Source: Lachnoanaerobaculum sanguinis (GTDB lineage Bacteria > Bacillota > Clostridia > Lachnospirales > Lachnospiraceae). Taken from it: a DNA stretch of 64,000 bases. Position numbers and translations under genes: made by a program. Below are positions 8,893 through 16,742 of the stretch, piece by piece. Positions within the stretch are counted from its first letter, which is position 1, and each line of letters begins with the position of its first letter. The stretch spans positions 7,722-71,721 of the forward strand of contig NZ_BTHK01000015.1 in assembly GCF_033242365.1 (NCBI RefSeq), given 5' to 3'. The notes under the pieces are model-generated. The model ran no database searches. It saw only the letters and a list, made by a program, of their open reading frames with translations, and was not told the DNA's origin.

Positions 8893-9489
8893 CTAGAGTG
8901 CTCTTCTTCCCTCAAGTGCCCTCAAAAGAGTCACTTCGTCAATATATTCCAAATCCCCACCTACAGGGACTCCGCTTGCTATCCTGCTAACCTCTATACC
9001 TGTGGGTTTTACAAGTTTTGCTATATACATTGCCGTAGTCTCACCCTCAAGTGTGGAGTTTGTGGCAATTATAACTTCATTTACATCACCCTCAAGTCTT
9101 TTTATCAGTTCCTTCAGCTTAATATCCGCCGGACCTATTCCAAGCATTGGCGAAATTGCCCCATGCAAAACATGATATACTCCATTATACTTTCCGGTCT
9201 TTTCATATGCCGCCAAATCCCTTGTGTTTTCCACGACCATTATAGTCTTATGATCTCTTTTCTCACTGGCACATATAGGACAGACTTCTCCGTCTGTCAA
9301 GGTATAGCATTCTTTGCAATAATTCACATTGCCCTTGGCATCTTTTATAGCCTTTGACAATGACTCTACCTGTTCACTTGACATTCCAATTATGTGAAAA
9401 GCAAGCCTTTGTGCGGACTTTGCTCCCACCCCCGGCAGCTTTGAAAGTTCCTCTATAAGCTTGCTGATATGACTGCTGTAATAATCCAT
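8893..9489 (-). CDS. recR: Recombination mediator RecR
   Basis: DNA repair protein that helps load RecA at gaps together with RecF/RecO. The 198 residues show the family layout: N-terminal helix-hairpin-helix (LSKLPGVGAKSAQRLAFHI), a four-cysteine zinc finger (CKECYTLTDGEVCPIC, about 57-72), a Toprim domain (MVVENTRDLAAYEKTGKY), and the C-terminal ASGVPVGGDLEYIDEVTL segment. The length is normal for RecR. The start codon overlaps the stop of ybaB by one base. The dnaX-ybaB-recR order is widely conserved in bacteria, which supports both the call and operon membership. Confidence 0.97.
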   Translation of the reverse strand: MDYYSSHISKLIEELSKLPGVGAKSAQRLAFHIIGMSSEQVESLSKAIKDAKGNVNYCKECYTLTDGEVCPICASEKRDHKTIMVVENTRDLAAYEKTGKYNGVYHVLHGAISPMLGIGPADIKLKELIKRLEGDVNEVIIATNSTLEGETTAMYIAKLVKPTGIEVSRIASGVPVGGDLEYIDEVTLLRALEGRRAL

Positions 9490-9833
9490 TAGAATGGCAA
9501 CTTTCCTGCTCCACCTGCAATGCCGCCCATCAGTGCGGAATGCTCTTCTTCCATCTTTCTGAGAGCCTCATTTGTAGCCGCCATTATCAAATCTTCTAAC
9601 ATTTCCACATCGTCAGGATCTACCACTTCTTTATCTATAGATACCTTTGTGACTTCCTTTTTACCTGAAACGGTAATACTTACCGCACCGCCTCCGGCGC
9701 TTGCGCTAAACTCCTTACCTTCAAAAGCGGCACTTTGCTCCTCCATCTGCTTTTGCATCTTCTGAGCCTGCTTCATCAACTGATTTATATTACCGGGCAT
9801 CATGCCTCCACCGAAACCGCCACGCTTTGCCAT
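9489..9833 (-). CDS. YbaB/EbfC nucleoid-associated protein
   Basis: Small DNA-binding protein of 114 residues. It has a Gly/Met-rich N-terminus (MAKRGGFGGGMMPGN) followed by the typical INQLMKQAQKMQKQMEEQ helix and a VSGKKEVTKVSIDKEVVDP beta segment. YbaB/EbfC proteins form dimers that bind DNA and influence nucleoid structure. The gene sits between dnaX (10-base gap) and recR (1-base overlap), the standard arrangement. Confidence 0.94.
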   Translation of the reverse strand: MAKRGGFGGGMMPGNINQLMKQAQKMQKQMEEQSAAFEGKEFSASAGGGAVSITVSGKKEVTKVSIDKEVVDPDDVEMLEDLIMAATNEALRKMEEEHSALMGGIAGGAGKLPF

Positions 9834-9843
9834 AAATATCTCC

Positions 9844-11403
9844 TTACTGTTCTATAATAATGTCTGCGTTTATAACAGATTTTATCTCGTCTATCGAAAC
9901 ATATCTTGTGTTTCTTACAACCTTATTTTCTCTTAAAGAAATCTGGATTGCAATATCTTTTCCGTATTTTTCTCTTAAAAATGTACGCAAATCTAAGATT
10001 GTCGTCTCCTTATTTCCCATATCGTAAAACATCTTATTAAAGAAAATAACATCTATACCGCCTTCTTTCACCGGCTCTATCTCAGCTTCCTTATATACAC
10101 TGCCCGCCTTGCCGCCAAGATGTTCCACTATGCTGTTCCATTCCTTCTTTATTGCCATGAAATCATCATAGGTTGCCTTTGGAAGTTCTATCACTTCCTC
10201 AGCTACGGGAATATCTTCTGTTACTTCCACATTTCTTTGCACCGTATTTACCGGTCTTACTCCGGACTCAAGCCTTGAGAGTCTATCCAGTACACTGTCC
10301 AGATTATCCTCCATCTCAGGAGTCATAAGTCTTATAAATTCAAGTTCCGCCACAACTCTTTTTTGTGTGGCCGTCTTTAATTTATTGGACAGTTCCGACA
10401 AATTTCTAATATACCGCATAAGCGTTTCTTTGGAAACAATATTTGCTTTTTCTTTTAAATTTTGTAAGTTCTGTTCCGACATGTCAACCAAAGAACTGTC
10501 ATTTTGTGTGGACTTAAGTATCAGAATATTTCTCAGATACCATAGAAAATCCGTCACAAACTGCCCTATCTCTTTTCCGTCTATTATGGAATTATTCAAA
10601 AGATTCAACACTTCTATAGTATTGCCCTCAAGTACTCCGTCCAAAAGCTCATTAAATACACTTATATCTGAAGCACCCAGTATATCCAGTACCGCTTCAT
10701 AGCTTATCTTTTCATTTTGTAAAAACGAAATACATTCATCCAAAAGGCTAAGTGCATCTCTCATAGCTCCGTCCGCAGTTTTTGCAATATACTCAATCGC
10801 CCTGTCTTCTATATCAACGCCTTCACTCTTACACAGGATCTTTAGCCTTTCCGATATGGTATCGATACCTATTCTTTTAAAATCATATCTTTGGCATCTT
10901 GACAGCACTGTAACCGGCAGCTTATGTACCTCTGTGGTTGCCAGAATAAATATAACATATTGCGGCGGTTCTTCAAGAGTTTTTAAAAGTGCATTAAACG
11001 CTCCTGTAGAAAGCATATGCACCTCATCTATAATAAACACTTTGTACTTTCCGAAAGTTGGCGGATATTGTACCTGTTCCTTTATATCCCTTATATTATC
11101 CACACCGTTATTGGAAGCCGCATCTATTTCCACTACATTTATAGAAGCCTCACTGAGTATTGATTTACAGGTAGGGCATTCATTACACGGTCCGGCATCT
11201 GTAGGATTTTCACAATTGAGTGCCCTTGCCATTATCTTGGCTATACTTGTTTTTCCTGTACCTCTTGTTCCGCAAAAAAGATATGCATGTGATATTCTTC
11301 CGGTCTTTAACTGATTTTTTAAAGTTCTTGTTATAGCTTCCTGACCTACTACCTCATCAAAATTTGAAGGTCGAAACTTCCTATATAATGCTGTATAAGC
11401 CAT
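9844..11403 (-). CDS. dnaX: DNA polymerase III subunit gamma/tau
   Basis: Clamp-loader ATPase of the replicative polymerase, 519 residues. Visible motifs are the N-terminal MAYTALYRKFRPSNFDEVVGQ, Walker A GTRGTGKTS (about 46-54), a zinc-binding module CENPTDAGPCNECPTC, Walker B FIIDEVHML, and the sensor and SRC motif VLSRCQRYDF. The C-terminal third is variable, as expected for the tau region. No programmed-frameshift site was noticed, although I did not search exhaustively. It starts 11 bases after pfk and 10 bases before ybaB, so it is probably expressed from the pfk promoter. Confidence 0.97.
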   Translation of the reverse strand: MAYTALYRKFRPSNFDEVVGQEAITRTLKNQLKTGRISHAYLFCGTRGTGKTSIAKIMARALNCENPTDAGPCNECPTCKSILSEASINVVEIDAASNNGVDNIRDIKEQVQYPPTFGKYKVFIIDEVHMLSTGAFNALLKTLEEPPQYVIFILATTEVHKLPVTVLSRCQRYDFKRIGIDTISERLKILCKSEGVDIEDRAIEYIAKTADGAMRDALSLLDECISFLQNEKISYEAVLDILGASDISVFNELLDGVLEGNTIEVLNLLNNSIIDGKEIGQFVTDFLWYLRNILILKSTQNDSSLVDMSEQNLQNLKEKANIVSKETLMRYIRNLSELSNKLKTATQKRVVAELEFIRLMTPEMEDNLDSVLDRLSRLESGVRPVNTVQRNVEVTEDIPVAEEVIELPKATYDDFMAIKKEWNSIVEHLGGKAGSVYKEAEIEPVKEGGIDVIFFNKMFYDMGNKETTILDLRTFLREKYGKDIAIQISLRENKVVRNTRYVSIDEIKSVINADIIIEQ

Positions 11404-11414
11404 CTGCTTCCTTT

Positions 11415-12497
11415 CTATTTGTCGCCAAAACTTATTCCAACAAGTCTTGCCTCTCTTACAAGTGAAGACTCGGGATCTACATATTTTAACTTGCCGGCAG
11501 ACTCATTTAAAGCAATATCCGTAACCTCTGTGCCCTTTAATACCACAAGACGACCAAACTTTTTTCCAAGTATAAGTTCGGCTCCATGCGCACCAAGCCT
11601 TGTAGAAAGAGCTCTGTCATAAGGATTCGGGTCTCCGCCTCTTTGAGTATGTCCCGGAACCGTAACTCTTACATCCACATCTGTTTCGGCACTCAGCATA
11701 TCTCCTATTTCATAACTTATGGAAGGATATCTGCCTGCATCTTTTAACTTCTTCTTTTTTAATTCTTTTTTTGAAAGGGCCGCATCTTCCTTTGATATTG
11801 CACCCTCTGCCACTGCAAGTATGGTAAACTTCTTGCCTTCCTTCTCTCTTGTCTTTATAGCCTCGGCTATTTTTTTTATATCATAAGGTATCTCAGGTAT
11901 CAAAATGATGTCCGCACCGCCTGCAAGACCTGCGTACAGTGTAAGCCATCCCACCTTATGCCCCATTACTTCTACAATAAAGACTCTGCTGTGAGAGGCT
12001 GCTGTAGTATGAATGCAATCAATAGCATTTGTAGCTATTTCCATTGCACTTTGAAAACCGAATGTCATATCCGTACCGTAAAGATCATTATCTATGGTCT
12101 TTGGCAGACCTATGACATTTAATCCCTCTTCACTTAAGAGATTTGCAGTTTTTTGTGAACCGTTTCCGCCAAGCACCACAAGGCAATCAAGTTTTAACTT
12201 CTTATAAGTTGATTTCATTGCCTCCACTTTATCCATACCGTTTGCATCGGGCTCTCTCATAAGTTTGAAAGGCTGACGGCTGGTTCCGAGCATAGTTCCG
12301 CCCGTTGTCAATATACCCGAAAAATCTGAAGGTTTCATTACTCTGTATTCCTCATACATAAGCCCCTTGTAGCCTTCAAGAAAACCTATTATTTCCACCT
12401 CTTTATCAGATTTGTAAAGACTCTTTGCCACACCGCGCATTGTTGCGTTTAAGGCCTGACAATCTCCTCCACTTGTTAGCATACCAACTCTCAGCAT
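11415..12497 (-). CDS. 6-phosphofructokinase (PfkA family, phosphoryl donor uncertain)
   Basis: Phosphorylates fructose 6-phosphate to the 1,6-bisphosphate, the committing step of glycolysis. ATG 12497 follows AAAGGAG with good spacing, giving 360 residues beginning MLRVGMLTSGGDCQALN. The longer frame from 12533 has no ribosome site. The nucleotide-site residues are mixed: GGNGSQ carries Gly at the position equivalent to E. coli 104 (ATP-type), while LPKTIDND carries Lys at position 124, which is typical of PPi-dependent enzymes. Catalytic TIDND and the sugar-phosphate site PGHTQRGGDPN are present. A 23-residue lysine-rich insert (KKELKKKKLKDAGRY) is unusual. It is first in the operon that continues with dnaX. 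Confidence 0.93.
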   Translation of the reverse strand: MLRVGMLTSGGDCQALNATMRGVAKSLYKSDKEVEIIGFLEGYKGLMYEEYRVMKPSDFSGILTTGGTMLGTSRQPFKLMREPDANGMDKVEAMKSTYKKLKLDCLVVLGGNGSQKTANLLSEEGLNVIGLPKTIDNDLYGTDMTFGFQSAMEIATNAIDCIHTTAASHSRVFIVEVMGHKVGWLTLYAGLAGGADIILIPEIPYDIKKIAEAIKTREKEGKKFTILAVAEGAISKEDAALSKKELKKKKLKDAGRYPSISYEIGDMLSAETDVDVRVTVPGHTQRGGDPNPYDRALSTRLGAHGAELILGKKFGRLVVLKGTEVTDIALNESAGKLKYVDPESSLVREARLVGISFGDK

Positions 12498-12560
12498 ATT
12501 AAACTCCTTTGCACAAAGTCGAAACAAATTCACTGCTTTTGCATTTAAGCATTGTCTTTA

Positions 12561-12589
12561 ATTATAACCTAATTTTATTCATTATACAA
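12561..12589 (-). promoter_or_regulatory. Promoter of the pfk-dnaX operon
   Basis: Minus-strand TTGTAT (12589-12584), a 17-base spacer and TATAAT (12566-12561). The predicted start lies about 55-60 bases ahead of the pfk ATG. It is the best sigma-A-type match upstream of pfk. Confidence 0.6.
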
Positions 12590-12638
12590 CAAAAAAAGCC
12601 CTTCCCAATAGCTCACTGTCTATCAAGTAGGACCTTCA

Positions 12639-12711
12639 TGCGCCTTCAGGGACTCGAACCCTGGACAAATAGATTAAGAGTCTACTGCTCTACCAACTGA
12701 GCTAAAGGCGC
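12639..12711 (-). tRNA. tRNA-Lys (anticodon CTT)
   Basis: Full cloverleaf on the minus strand. Acceptor arm GCGCCTT/AAGGCGC, D arm GCTC...GAGC, anticodon stem GTAGA/TCTAT with loop CTCTTAA (anticodon CTT, codon AAG), T arm CAGGG-TTCGAGT-CCCTG, and discriminator A. The 3' CCA is not encoded. A weak hairpin and a run of seven T on the minus strand (around 12592-12620) may terminate it just ahead of the pfk promoter. Confidence 0.95.
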
Positions 12712-12847
12712 TTTTTTTATTTTTTTTGCATTCCTGTTTTTTGAACACTTCGATATAATACAATATATAAAAGTTGTTGTCAACATATTTTTTAAAAAAG
12801 ATTGAAATTATTTTTATTTTATTATTATATAATCTATAGTATATTTA

Positions 12848-12892
12848 TTTTACAATTCCCGTCGTCGCCGGAACGCTTCGGGGATTGTAAAA
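12848..12892. terminator. Long inverted repeat with GC-rich loop
   Basis: TTTTACAATTCCCG (12848-12861) and CGGGGATTGTAAAA (12879-12892) form a 14-bp stem with one G-T pair. They enclose a GC-rich 17-base loop in otherwise very AT-rich DNA. It begins 15 bases after the DUF3343 stop, so it probably ends the yedE operon, but neither strand has a proper T-run after it. Confidence 0.55.
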
Positions 12893-12906
12893 CAAATACT
12901 GTATAA

Positions 12907-13209
12907 CTATTCTTTCGCTGTATATATTCTCCTATATCCCTCTTCCGATATTTCAGCCACCTGCTCTATTTCATTATGCTTATCATTGATCTTAAGTTCA
13001 TTATCTTTTAAATAAAAGACATCTTTTTCATCCCAGAACTTTTCACTTAAACTCATATCAATTTCAAACTCCACACAGGTTCCGCAAGATGAACTCAGGC
13101 TTCTTGGCACCGGCTTCACGATACCCTTAATACCGTACTCCCTAAGTCCTCTTTCAAATCTTATAGCTCCAAAGTGTGAAAAGAAAGTGGCTATATATTT
13201 TTTGATCAT
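12907..13209 (-). CDS. DUF3343 protein, putative Se/S carrier
   Basis: A 100-residue cytosolic protein resembling DUF3343. It opens with MIKKYIATFFSHFGAIRFERGLREYGI, then VPRSLSSSCGTCVEFE, with the paired cysteines (CGTC) at about 42-45 that are characteristic of the family. DUF3343 proteins occur next to YedE/YedF and selenium-metabolism genes and are thought to carry sulfur or selenium. The ATG overlaps the stop of the yedF-like gene by 4 bases. It ends in TAG, so the gene is not read through as a selenoprotein. Confidence 0.85.
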   Translation of the reverse strand: MIKKYIATFFSHFGAIRFERGLREYGIKGIVKPVPRSLSSSCGTCVEFEIDMSLSEKFWDEKDVFYLKDNELKINDKHNEIEQVAEISEEGYRRIYTAKE

Positions 13210-13406
13210 TTGATGATCACCAGCTTGTACTCACCGTTTTCCTCTGTGACTTCTACATTATATCCCTCACCCTTTACAAATCTTGTGACATTTTCCAGGG
13301 CATTCTTGCTGTCGACCATCATTTCATATCTGCTCTCTTTGCTTGCCAGAGCTTTCTTTATCATTATTACAGGCTCAGGGCATGAGCATCCTCTTGCATC
13401 TACCAT
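13206..13406 (-). CDS. yedF: TusA/YedF-family sulfurtransferase-like protein
   Basis: A 66-residue SirA/TusA-fold protein. MVDARGCSCPEPVIMIKKAL contains the CPxP motif (CPEP) with its reactive cysteine, preceded by a second Cys. TusA-like proteins relay sulfur; in the YedE-YedF-DUF3343 setting the cargo is believed to be selenium (family knowledge, not shown here). Only the N-terminal TusA domain is present; the longer YedF C-terminal DsrE-like domain is absent. Start and stop overlap neighbours on both sides (1 base with yedE, 4 bases with DUF3343), so the three proteins are translationally coupled. Confidence 0.87.
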   Translation of the reverse strand: MVDARGCSCPEPVIMIKKALASKESRYEMMVDSKNALENVTRFVKGEGYNVEVTEENGEYKLVIIK

Positions 13407-14470
13407 TATGCATTCTCCTTTTTCATCGTATTTGCTACCGCAATTATTGTTACTACAACAAGTCCTATAATAACGGCTATTTTTCCGTTTGCACTCGGTC
13501 CTTTGCCTGATGCCGCAAGTGCAAAGTTATGTGCAAATGCCGCACCTGCAAACAATCCAAGGAATGTAAAAGCTGAATCTGTATTTCCCTCACCTGTAAG
13601 TACAAGCTGTCTGAGAGGGCATCCACCAAGAAGGCAGCATCCATATCCTGCAAGCAACATTCCAAGGAAATTCCAAAGTCCGTCATTATGTGCTACAGGC
13701 TGCTCCAAAAATCCCAAATTAAACTTTCCAAGTACGAGATTTCCTACCAGAGCCGCTACAAGTATTGCCACAAATCCGATCAAAAGTCTTGTTTCTCTAA
13801 AGAGGATAAAATCTCTTATTCCTCCAACCATGCAAAGTCTTGTATACTGTGCAATACCACCAACGATAAGACCTGCAACAAGTGAAACGATAACTGCCGC
13901 ATGCTTTGCTCCCGGACCTCCGTCAGCAGGTGTAAAGAAGATAAATGCAGGTGCCGCAATAACCAAAACAATTAAAACTATCTGTACTATCGGCATTACA
14001 AATCCCTGTACCTGCTCCTGTTTATAAGTTCTTCCAAGTGAATATCCCTTGTTTAAAAATACTATTCCCGCTACTATTCCACAGACAAATCCCAAAAGAC
14101 CTACAATTGCATTTAGATCTCCGCCTGCAATACGAAGGATCATTCTAAAAGGACATCCCAAAAACATAAGGCATCCTATCATTACAAAAAATCCAAGCAC
14201 AAATCTGAGCAAAGGACTTGAACCGCCCTTTACACTGAATTCCTTTCTGGCAAATGCCACTCCGAAGGCTCCAAGGATAAGTCCCATTATCTCCGGTCTG
14301 ATATACTGTACAGGCTCCGCTCTGTGAAGTCCAAGTCCGCCTGCTGTATCCCTTATAAAACAAGCAAGACAAAATCCCATGTTGGCAGGATTACCCAGCT
14401 TTACCAGAACTACGGCAATTATTCCGATAATAATTCCCGTTCCTCCAATCACAACTTTTTCGTTCTTCAT
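13406..14470 (-). CDS. yedE: YedE/YeeE-family transporter, selenium-associated
   Basis: Polytopic membrane protein of 354 residues with about nine to ten hydrophobic helices. It carries the paired family signatures NMGFCLACFIRD (about 30-41), FLGCPFRMILR (about 103-113), YTRLCMVGGIRDF (about 209-221) and LLGGCPLRQLVL (about 279-290). The conserved cysteines line the pore of YeeE-type thiosulfate channels; the YedE/FdhT subgroup goes with selenium metabolism and is thought to import a selenium or sulfur species. It is first in the yedE-yedF-DUF3343 operon, with an AAGGAGG ribosome site. The minus-strand upstream region has an extended -10 (TG-T-TATAAT, 14526-14518) but no clear -35, so it may need an activator. 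Confidence 0.92.
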   Translation of the reverse strand: MKNEKVVIGGTGIIIGIIAVVLVKLGNPANMGFCLACFIRDTAGGLGLHRAEPVQYIRPEIMGLILGAFGVAFARKEFSVKGGSSPLLRFVLGFFVMIGCLMFLGCPFRMILRIAGGDLNAIVGLLGFVCGIVAGIVFLNKGYSLGRTYKQEQVQGFVMPIVQIVLIVLVIAAPAFIFFTPADGGPGAKHAAVIVSLVAGLIVGGIAQYTRLCMVGGIRDFILFRETRLLIGFVAILVAALVGNLVLGKFNLGFLEQPVAHNDGLWNFLGMLLAGYGCCLLGGCPLRQLVLTGEGNTDSAFTFLGLFAGAAFAHNFALAASGKGPSANGKIAVIIGLVVVTIIAVANTMKKENA

Positions 14471-14576
14471 TTCTCCTCCTTAATGTTTTCTAAATAAAAA
14501 ACTAAATATTTTTTATAATTATAACATGTAATCTAAATATTATTTATATGATTAACTAATCTTACACAACCATTTA

Positions 14577-14605
14577 TTGACTTTGTCTATAAATAAAACT
14601 ATAAT
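14577..14605 (+). promoter_or_regulatory. Promoter of the class V aminotransferase-LysR pair
   Basis: TTGACT (14577-14582), a 17-base spacer, TATAAT (14600-14605). It lies in the 180-base gap between two divergent transcription units, about 45 bases ahead of the TTG start. The LysR product encoded downstream is the natural candidate to act in this gap. Confidence 0.75.
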
Positions 14606-14650
14606 TGAGATATAATTATTTGTGCTTCAAATATTTCGTGAGGTGGCTTT

Positions 14651-15805
14651 TTGAAAAGAATTTATTTTGACAATGCCGCAACTTCATATCCCAAGCCTGC
14701 AAAGGTTAGTGAATCCATGCTTGATTATATACAAAATGTCGGATCCAATGTAAATCGTTCGGGATATAAAGATGCATATAAGGCAGAAGATATTTTGTAT
14801 GAGACCAGACAGCTCCTATGCTCAATGTTTAATGGAGGGGATTGTAAAAATGTTATTTTTACCGCAAATATTACTACATCATTGAATATTGTACTAAAGG
14901 GACTCTTAAAGAGCGGGGATCATATATTGACATCATCTATGGAGCATAATGCCGTAATGAGACCTCTAAAACAGCTCTCCTCATCGGGTATTTCATATGA
15001 CAATATCCCTTGCTTTAGCGACGGCTCACTTGATACCTCCTCACTTAATTCAATGCTGAAGTCAAATACTAAAGCGGTTGTAATGACTCATGCATCAAAT
15101 ATCTGTGGTACTTTGATGCCTATAGCTGAAGTAGGAAAATTTTGCAGAGAAAACAAGCTCTATTTTATAGTCGACTCGGCACAAACTGCAGGTCTTTTCC
15201 CCATTGATATGGAAGCCATGAATATAGATGTGCTTACCTTTACAGGCCATAAGGCATTACTCGGTCCTCAGGGTATCGGAGGCTTTATATTAAAAGAACA
15301 TATGATAGATATTATAGAACCGCTTATCCTTGGAGGTACAGGCAGTATATCACACACTTTGGATATCCCTGACTTTATGCCTGACAGATTTGAATCCGGT
15401 ACATTAAATATACCGGGAATATACGGACTGAATGCCTCTTTAAAATATATTAATGAAATCGGTATGGACAATATAATAAAAAAGGAACTTAGTCTTACCG
15501 GAGCCTTTTTAGACGGAATATCAGATATACCTGAAATCAGGATATACGGTAAAACCGATACTAAAAACAGAGCGGCTGTTGTGTCAATTGATATAAAAGA
15601 AAGGGATCCGTCGGATATTGCATATATTCTTGAAGATACATACGGCATACAGACAAGAGTAGGACTTCATTGTGCACCGACAGCGCACCAAAGTCTTGGA
15701 AGCTACCCGAAAGGAAGTATAAGATTTTCCTTTGGACATAATAATAATTTGGAAGAAATAAAACACTGCATACAAGCATTAAAGGAGATAATTTATGGAA
15801 TTTAG
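14651..15805 (+). CDS. Cysteine desulfurase-family class V aminotransferase
   Basis: PLP enzyme of 384 residues that should remove sulfur (cysteine) or selenium (selenocysteine) from its substrate. It begins at TTG 14651, placed 5 bases after GAGGTGG. Signatures are MKRIYFDNAATSYPKP at the N-terminus, HNAVMRPL, the cofactor Asp/Gln segment IVDSAQTAGLFP, the PLP lysine in FTGHKALLGPQGIGG, and the catalytic-cysteine segment GLHCAPTAHQSLGSYPKGSIRFSFG. It resembles the desulfurase subgroup found in selenium clusters. The LysR gene overlaps its end by 11 bases, and the divergent yedE-yedF-DUF3343 operon suggests it supplies selenium or sulfur to those carriers. Confidence 0.9.
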   Translation: MKRIYFDNAATSYPKPAKVSESMLDYIQNVGSNVNRSGYKDAYKAEDILYETRQLLCSMFNGGDCKNVIFTANITTSLNIVLKGLLKSGDHILTSSMEHNAVMRPLKQLSSSGISYDNIPCFSDGSLDTSSLNSMLKSNTKAVVMTHASNICGTLMPIAEVGKFCRENKLYFIVDSAQTAGLFPIDMEAMNIDVLTFTGHKALLGPQGIGGFILKEHMIDIIEPLILGGTGSISHTLDIPDFMPDRFESGTLNIPGIYGLNASLKYINEIGMDNIIKKELSLTGAFLDGISDIPEIRIYGKTDTKNRAAVVSIDIKERDPSDIAYILEDTYGIQTRVGLHCAPTAHQSLGSYPKGSIRFSFGHNNNLEEIKHCIQALKEIIYGI

Positions 15806-16697
15806 ACAATTGGAGGCTTTCGTTGCCACCGCCGAATTAAAGAGTTTTTCACAGGCAGCAAAATATTTATATCTTTCACAATCTACTATCAGCTCACATG
15901 TTCAAAACTTAGAGGATGACTTGGGCAGAAAGCTGCTTTTAAGAACCACAAAGTCCATTACTCTCACACCTGAAGGTGAGACCTTTCTCTCATATGCCAG
16001 AAAAATAGTGGAAACCAAGGATCAGGCTGTACTCTCATTGCAACAGTCATCTAAAAGCATGTTACATATAGGCGCTTCCTCCATACCTTCAGGCTATCTT
16101 CTTCCTAAGATTATTGCAGGCTTTAAAGAGAAATACCCTGAAATGCATTTCAGTATCTGGCAGGGAAGCAGTGACGAAATAGCAGAGCTTTTACTTAGCG
16201 ACAGCGTTGATATAGCATTTACCGGCAAAGACATAAACTCACCGCTTTGTGAGAGCCTTAAGGTATGTCCGGATCATCTTATGCTGGTTACACCTGCAAC
16301 GGAGGAATACAAAAAATTAAGGGACAGCCATGCCAAAATATCGGATATATTAAAATATCCTATGATATTAAGATCCAACGGATCCGGCACACAATTTGTA
16401 GCCAGCAAGCTTCTCGAAGGGCTTGGCATAAAGAAAAGCGACTTAAATGTTATTGCACAGACAAATGACCTTGAATCAATACAGCAGATGATAGTTCACG
16501 GTATGGGCATAAGTATCTGCTCAAGATTTTCCACTCAGAATTTATTGGATAGCGACAAGGTGATAACATATCCGCTTGATAATGCAAATATGAGACATTT
16601 TTCATTACATTATATGAATATAAAGAAATCCCATCCGACAATTAAGCTTTTCCTTGACTATGTGCAAAACTTAGTAGATGAAGGTATTTACAAATAA
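15795..16697 (+). CDS. LysR-family regulator, selenium-cluster associated
   Basis: Transcription regulator of 300 residues. The N-terminal winged helix is classic (MEFRQLEAFVATAELKSFSQAAKYLYLSQSTISSHVQNLE, about 1-40), followed by a linker helix and a two-lobed effector-binding domain beginning near HIGASSIPSGYLLPKIIAGF. Regulators of this type accompany YedE/YedF and desulfurase genes in clostridia (family knowledge). It is translationally coupled to the upstream desulfurase and probably controls the divergent promoters at 14471-14650. Its effector is unknown. Confidence 0.92.
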   Translation: MEFRQLEAFVATAELKSFSQAAKYLYLSQSTISSHVQNLEDDLGRKLLLRTTKSITLTPEGETFLSYARKIVETKDQAVLSLQQSSKSMLHIGASSIPSGYLLPKIIAGFKEKYPEMHFSIWQGSSDEIAELLLSDSVDIAFTGKDINSPLCESLKVCPDHLMLVTPATEEYKKLRDSHAKISDILKYPMILRSNGSGTQFVASKLLEGLGIKKSDLNVIAQTNDLESIQQMIVHGMGISICSRFSTQNLLDSDKVITYPLDNANMRHFSLHYMNIKKSHPTIKLFLDYVQNLVDEGIYK

Positions 16698-16700
16698 AAC

Positions 16701-16738
16701 AAGAGCCGATGAAATCGTTTTGATCTCACCGGCTCTTA
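16701..16738. terminator. Bidirectional terminator between LysR and XRE genes
   Basis: AAGAGCCG and CGGCTCTT form an 8-bp stem around a 21-base loop, 3 bases after the LysR stop and 5 bases before the stop of the converging XRE gene. Flanking A/T-rich tracts on both sides suit termination in either direction, though T-runs are short. Confidence 0.6.
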
Positions 16739-16742
16739 TATC

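Noticed and set aside
12848..12892. SECIS-like element for a selenoprotein
   Set aside because: It lies after a TAG stop, with no in-frame TGA upstream, so it cannot direct selenocysteine insertion in these genes.
13503..14027. 174-residue plus-strand frame over yedE
   Set aside because: Shadow of the transmembrane-coding sequence on the opposite strand; no ribosome site or motif.
16265..16468. Small plus-strand frame inside the LysR gene
   Set aside because: Out-of-frame shadow of the regulator's effector domain; no ribosome site.
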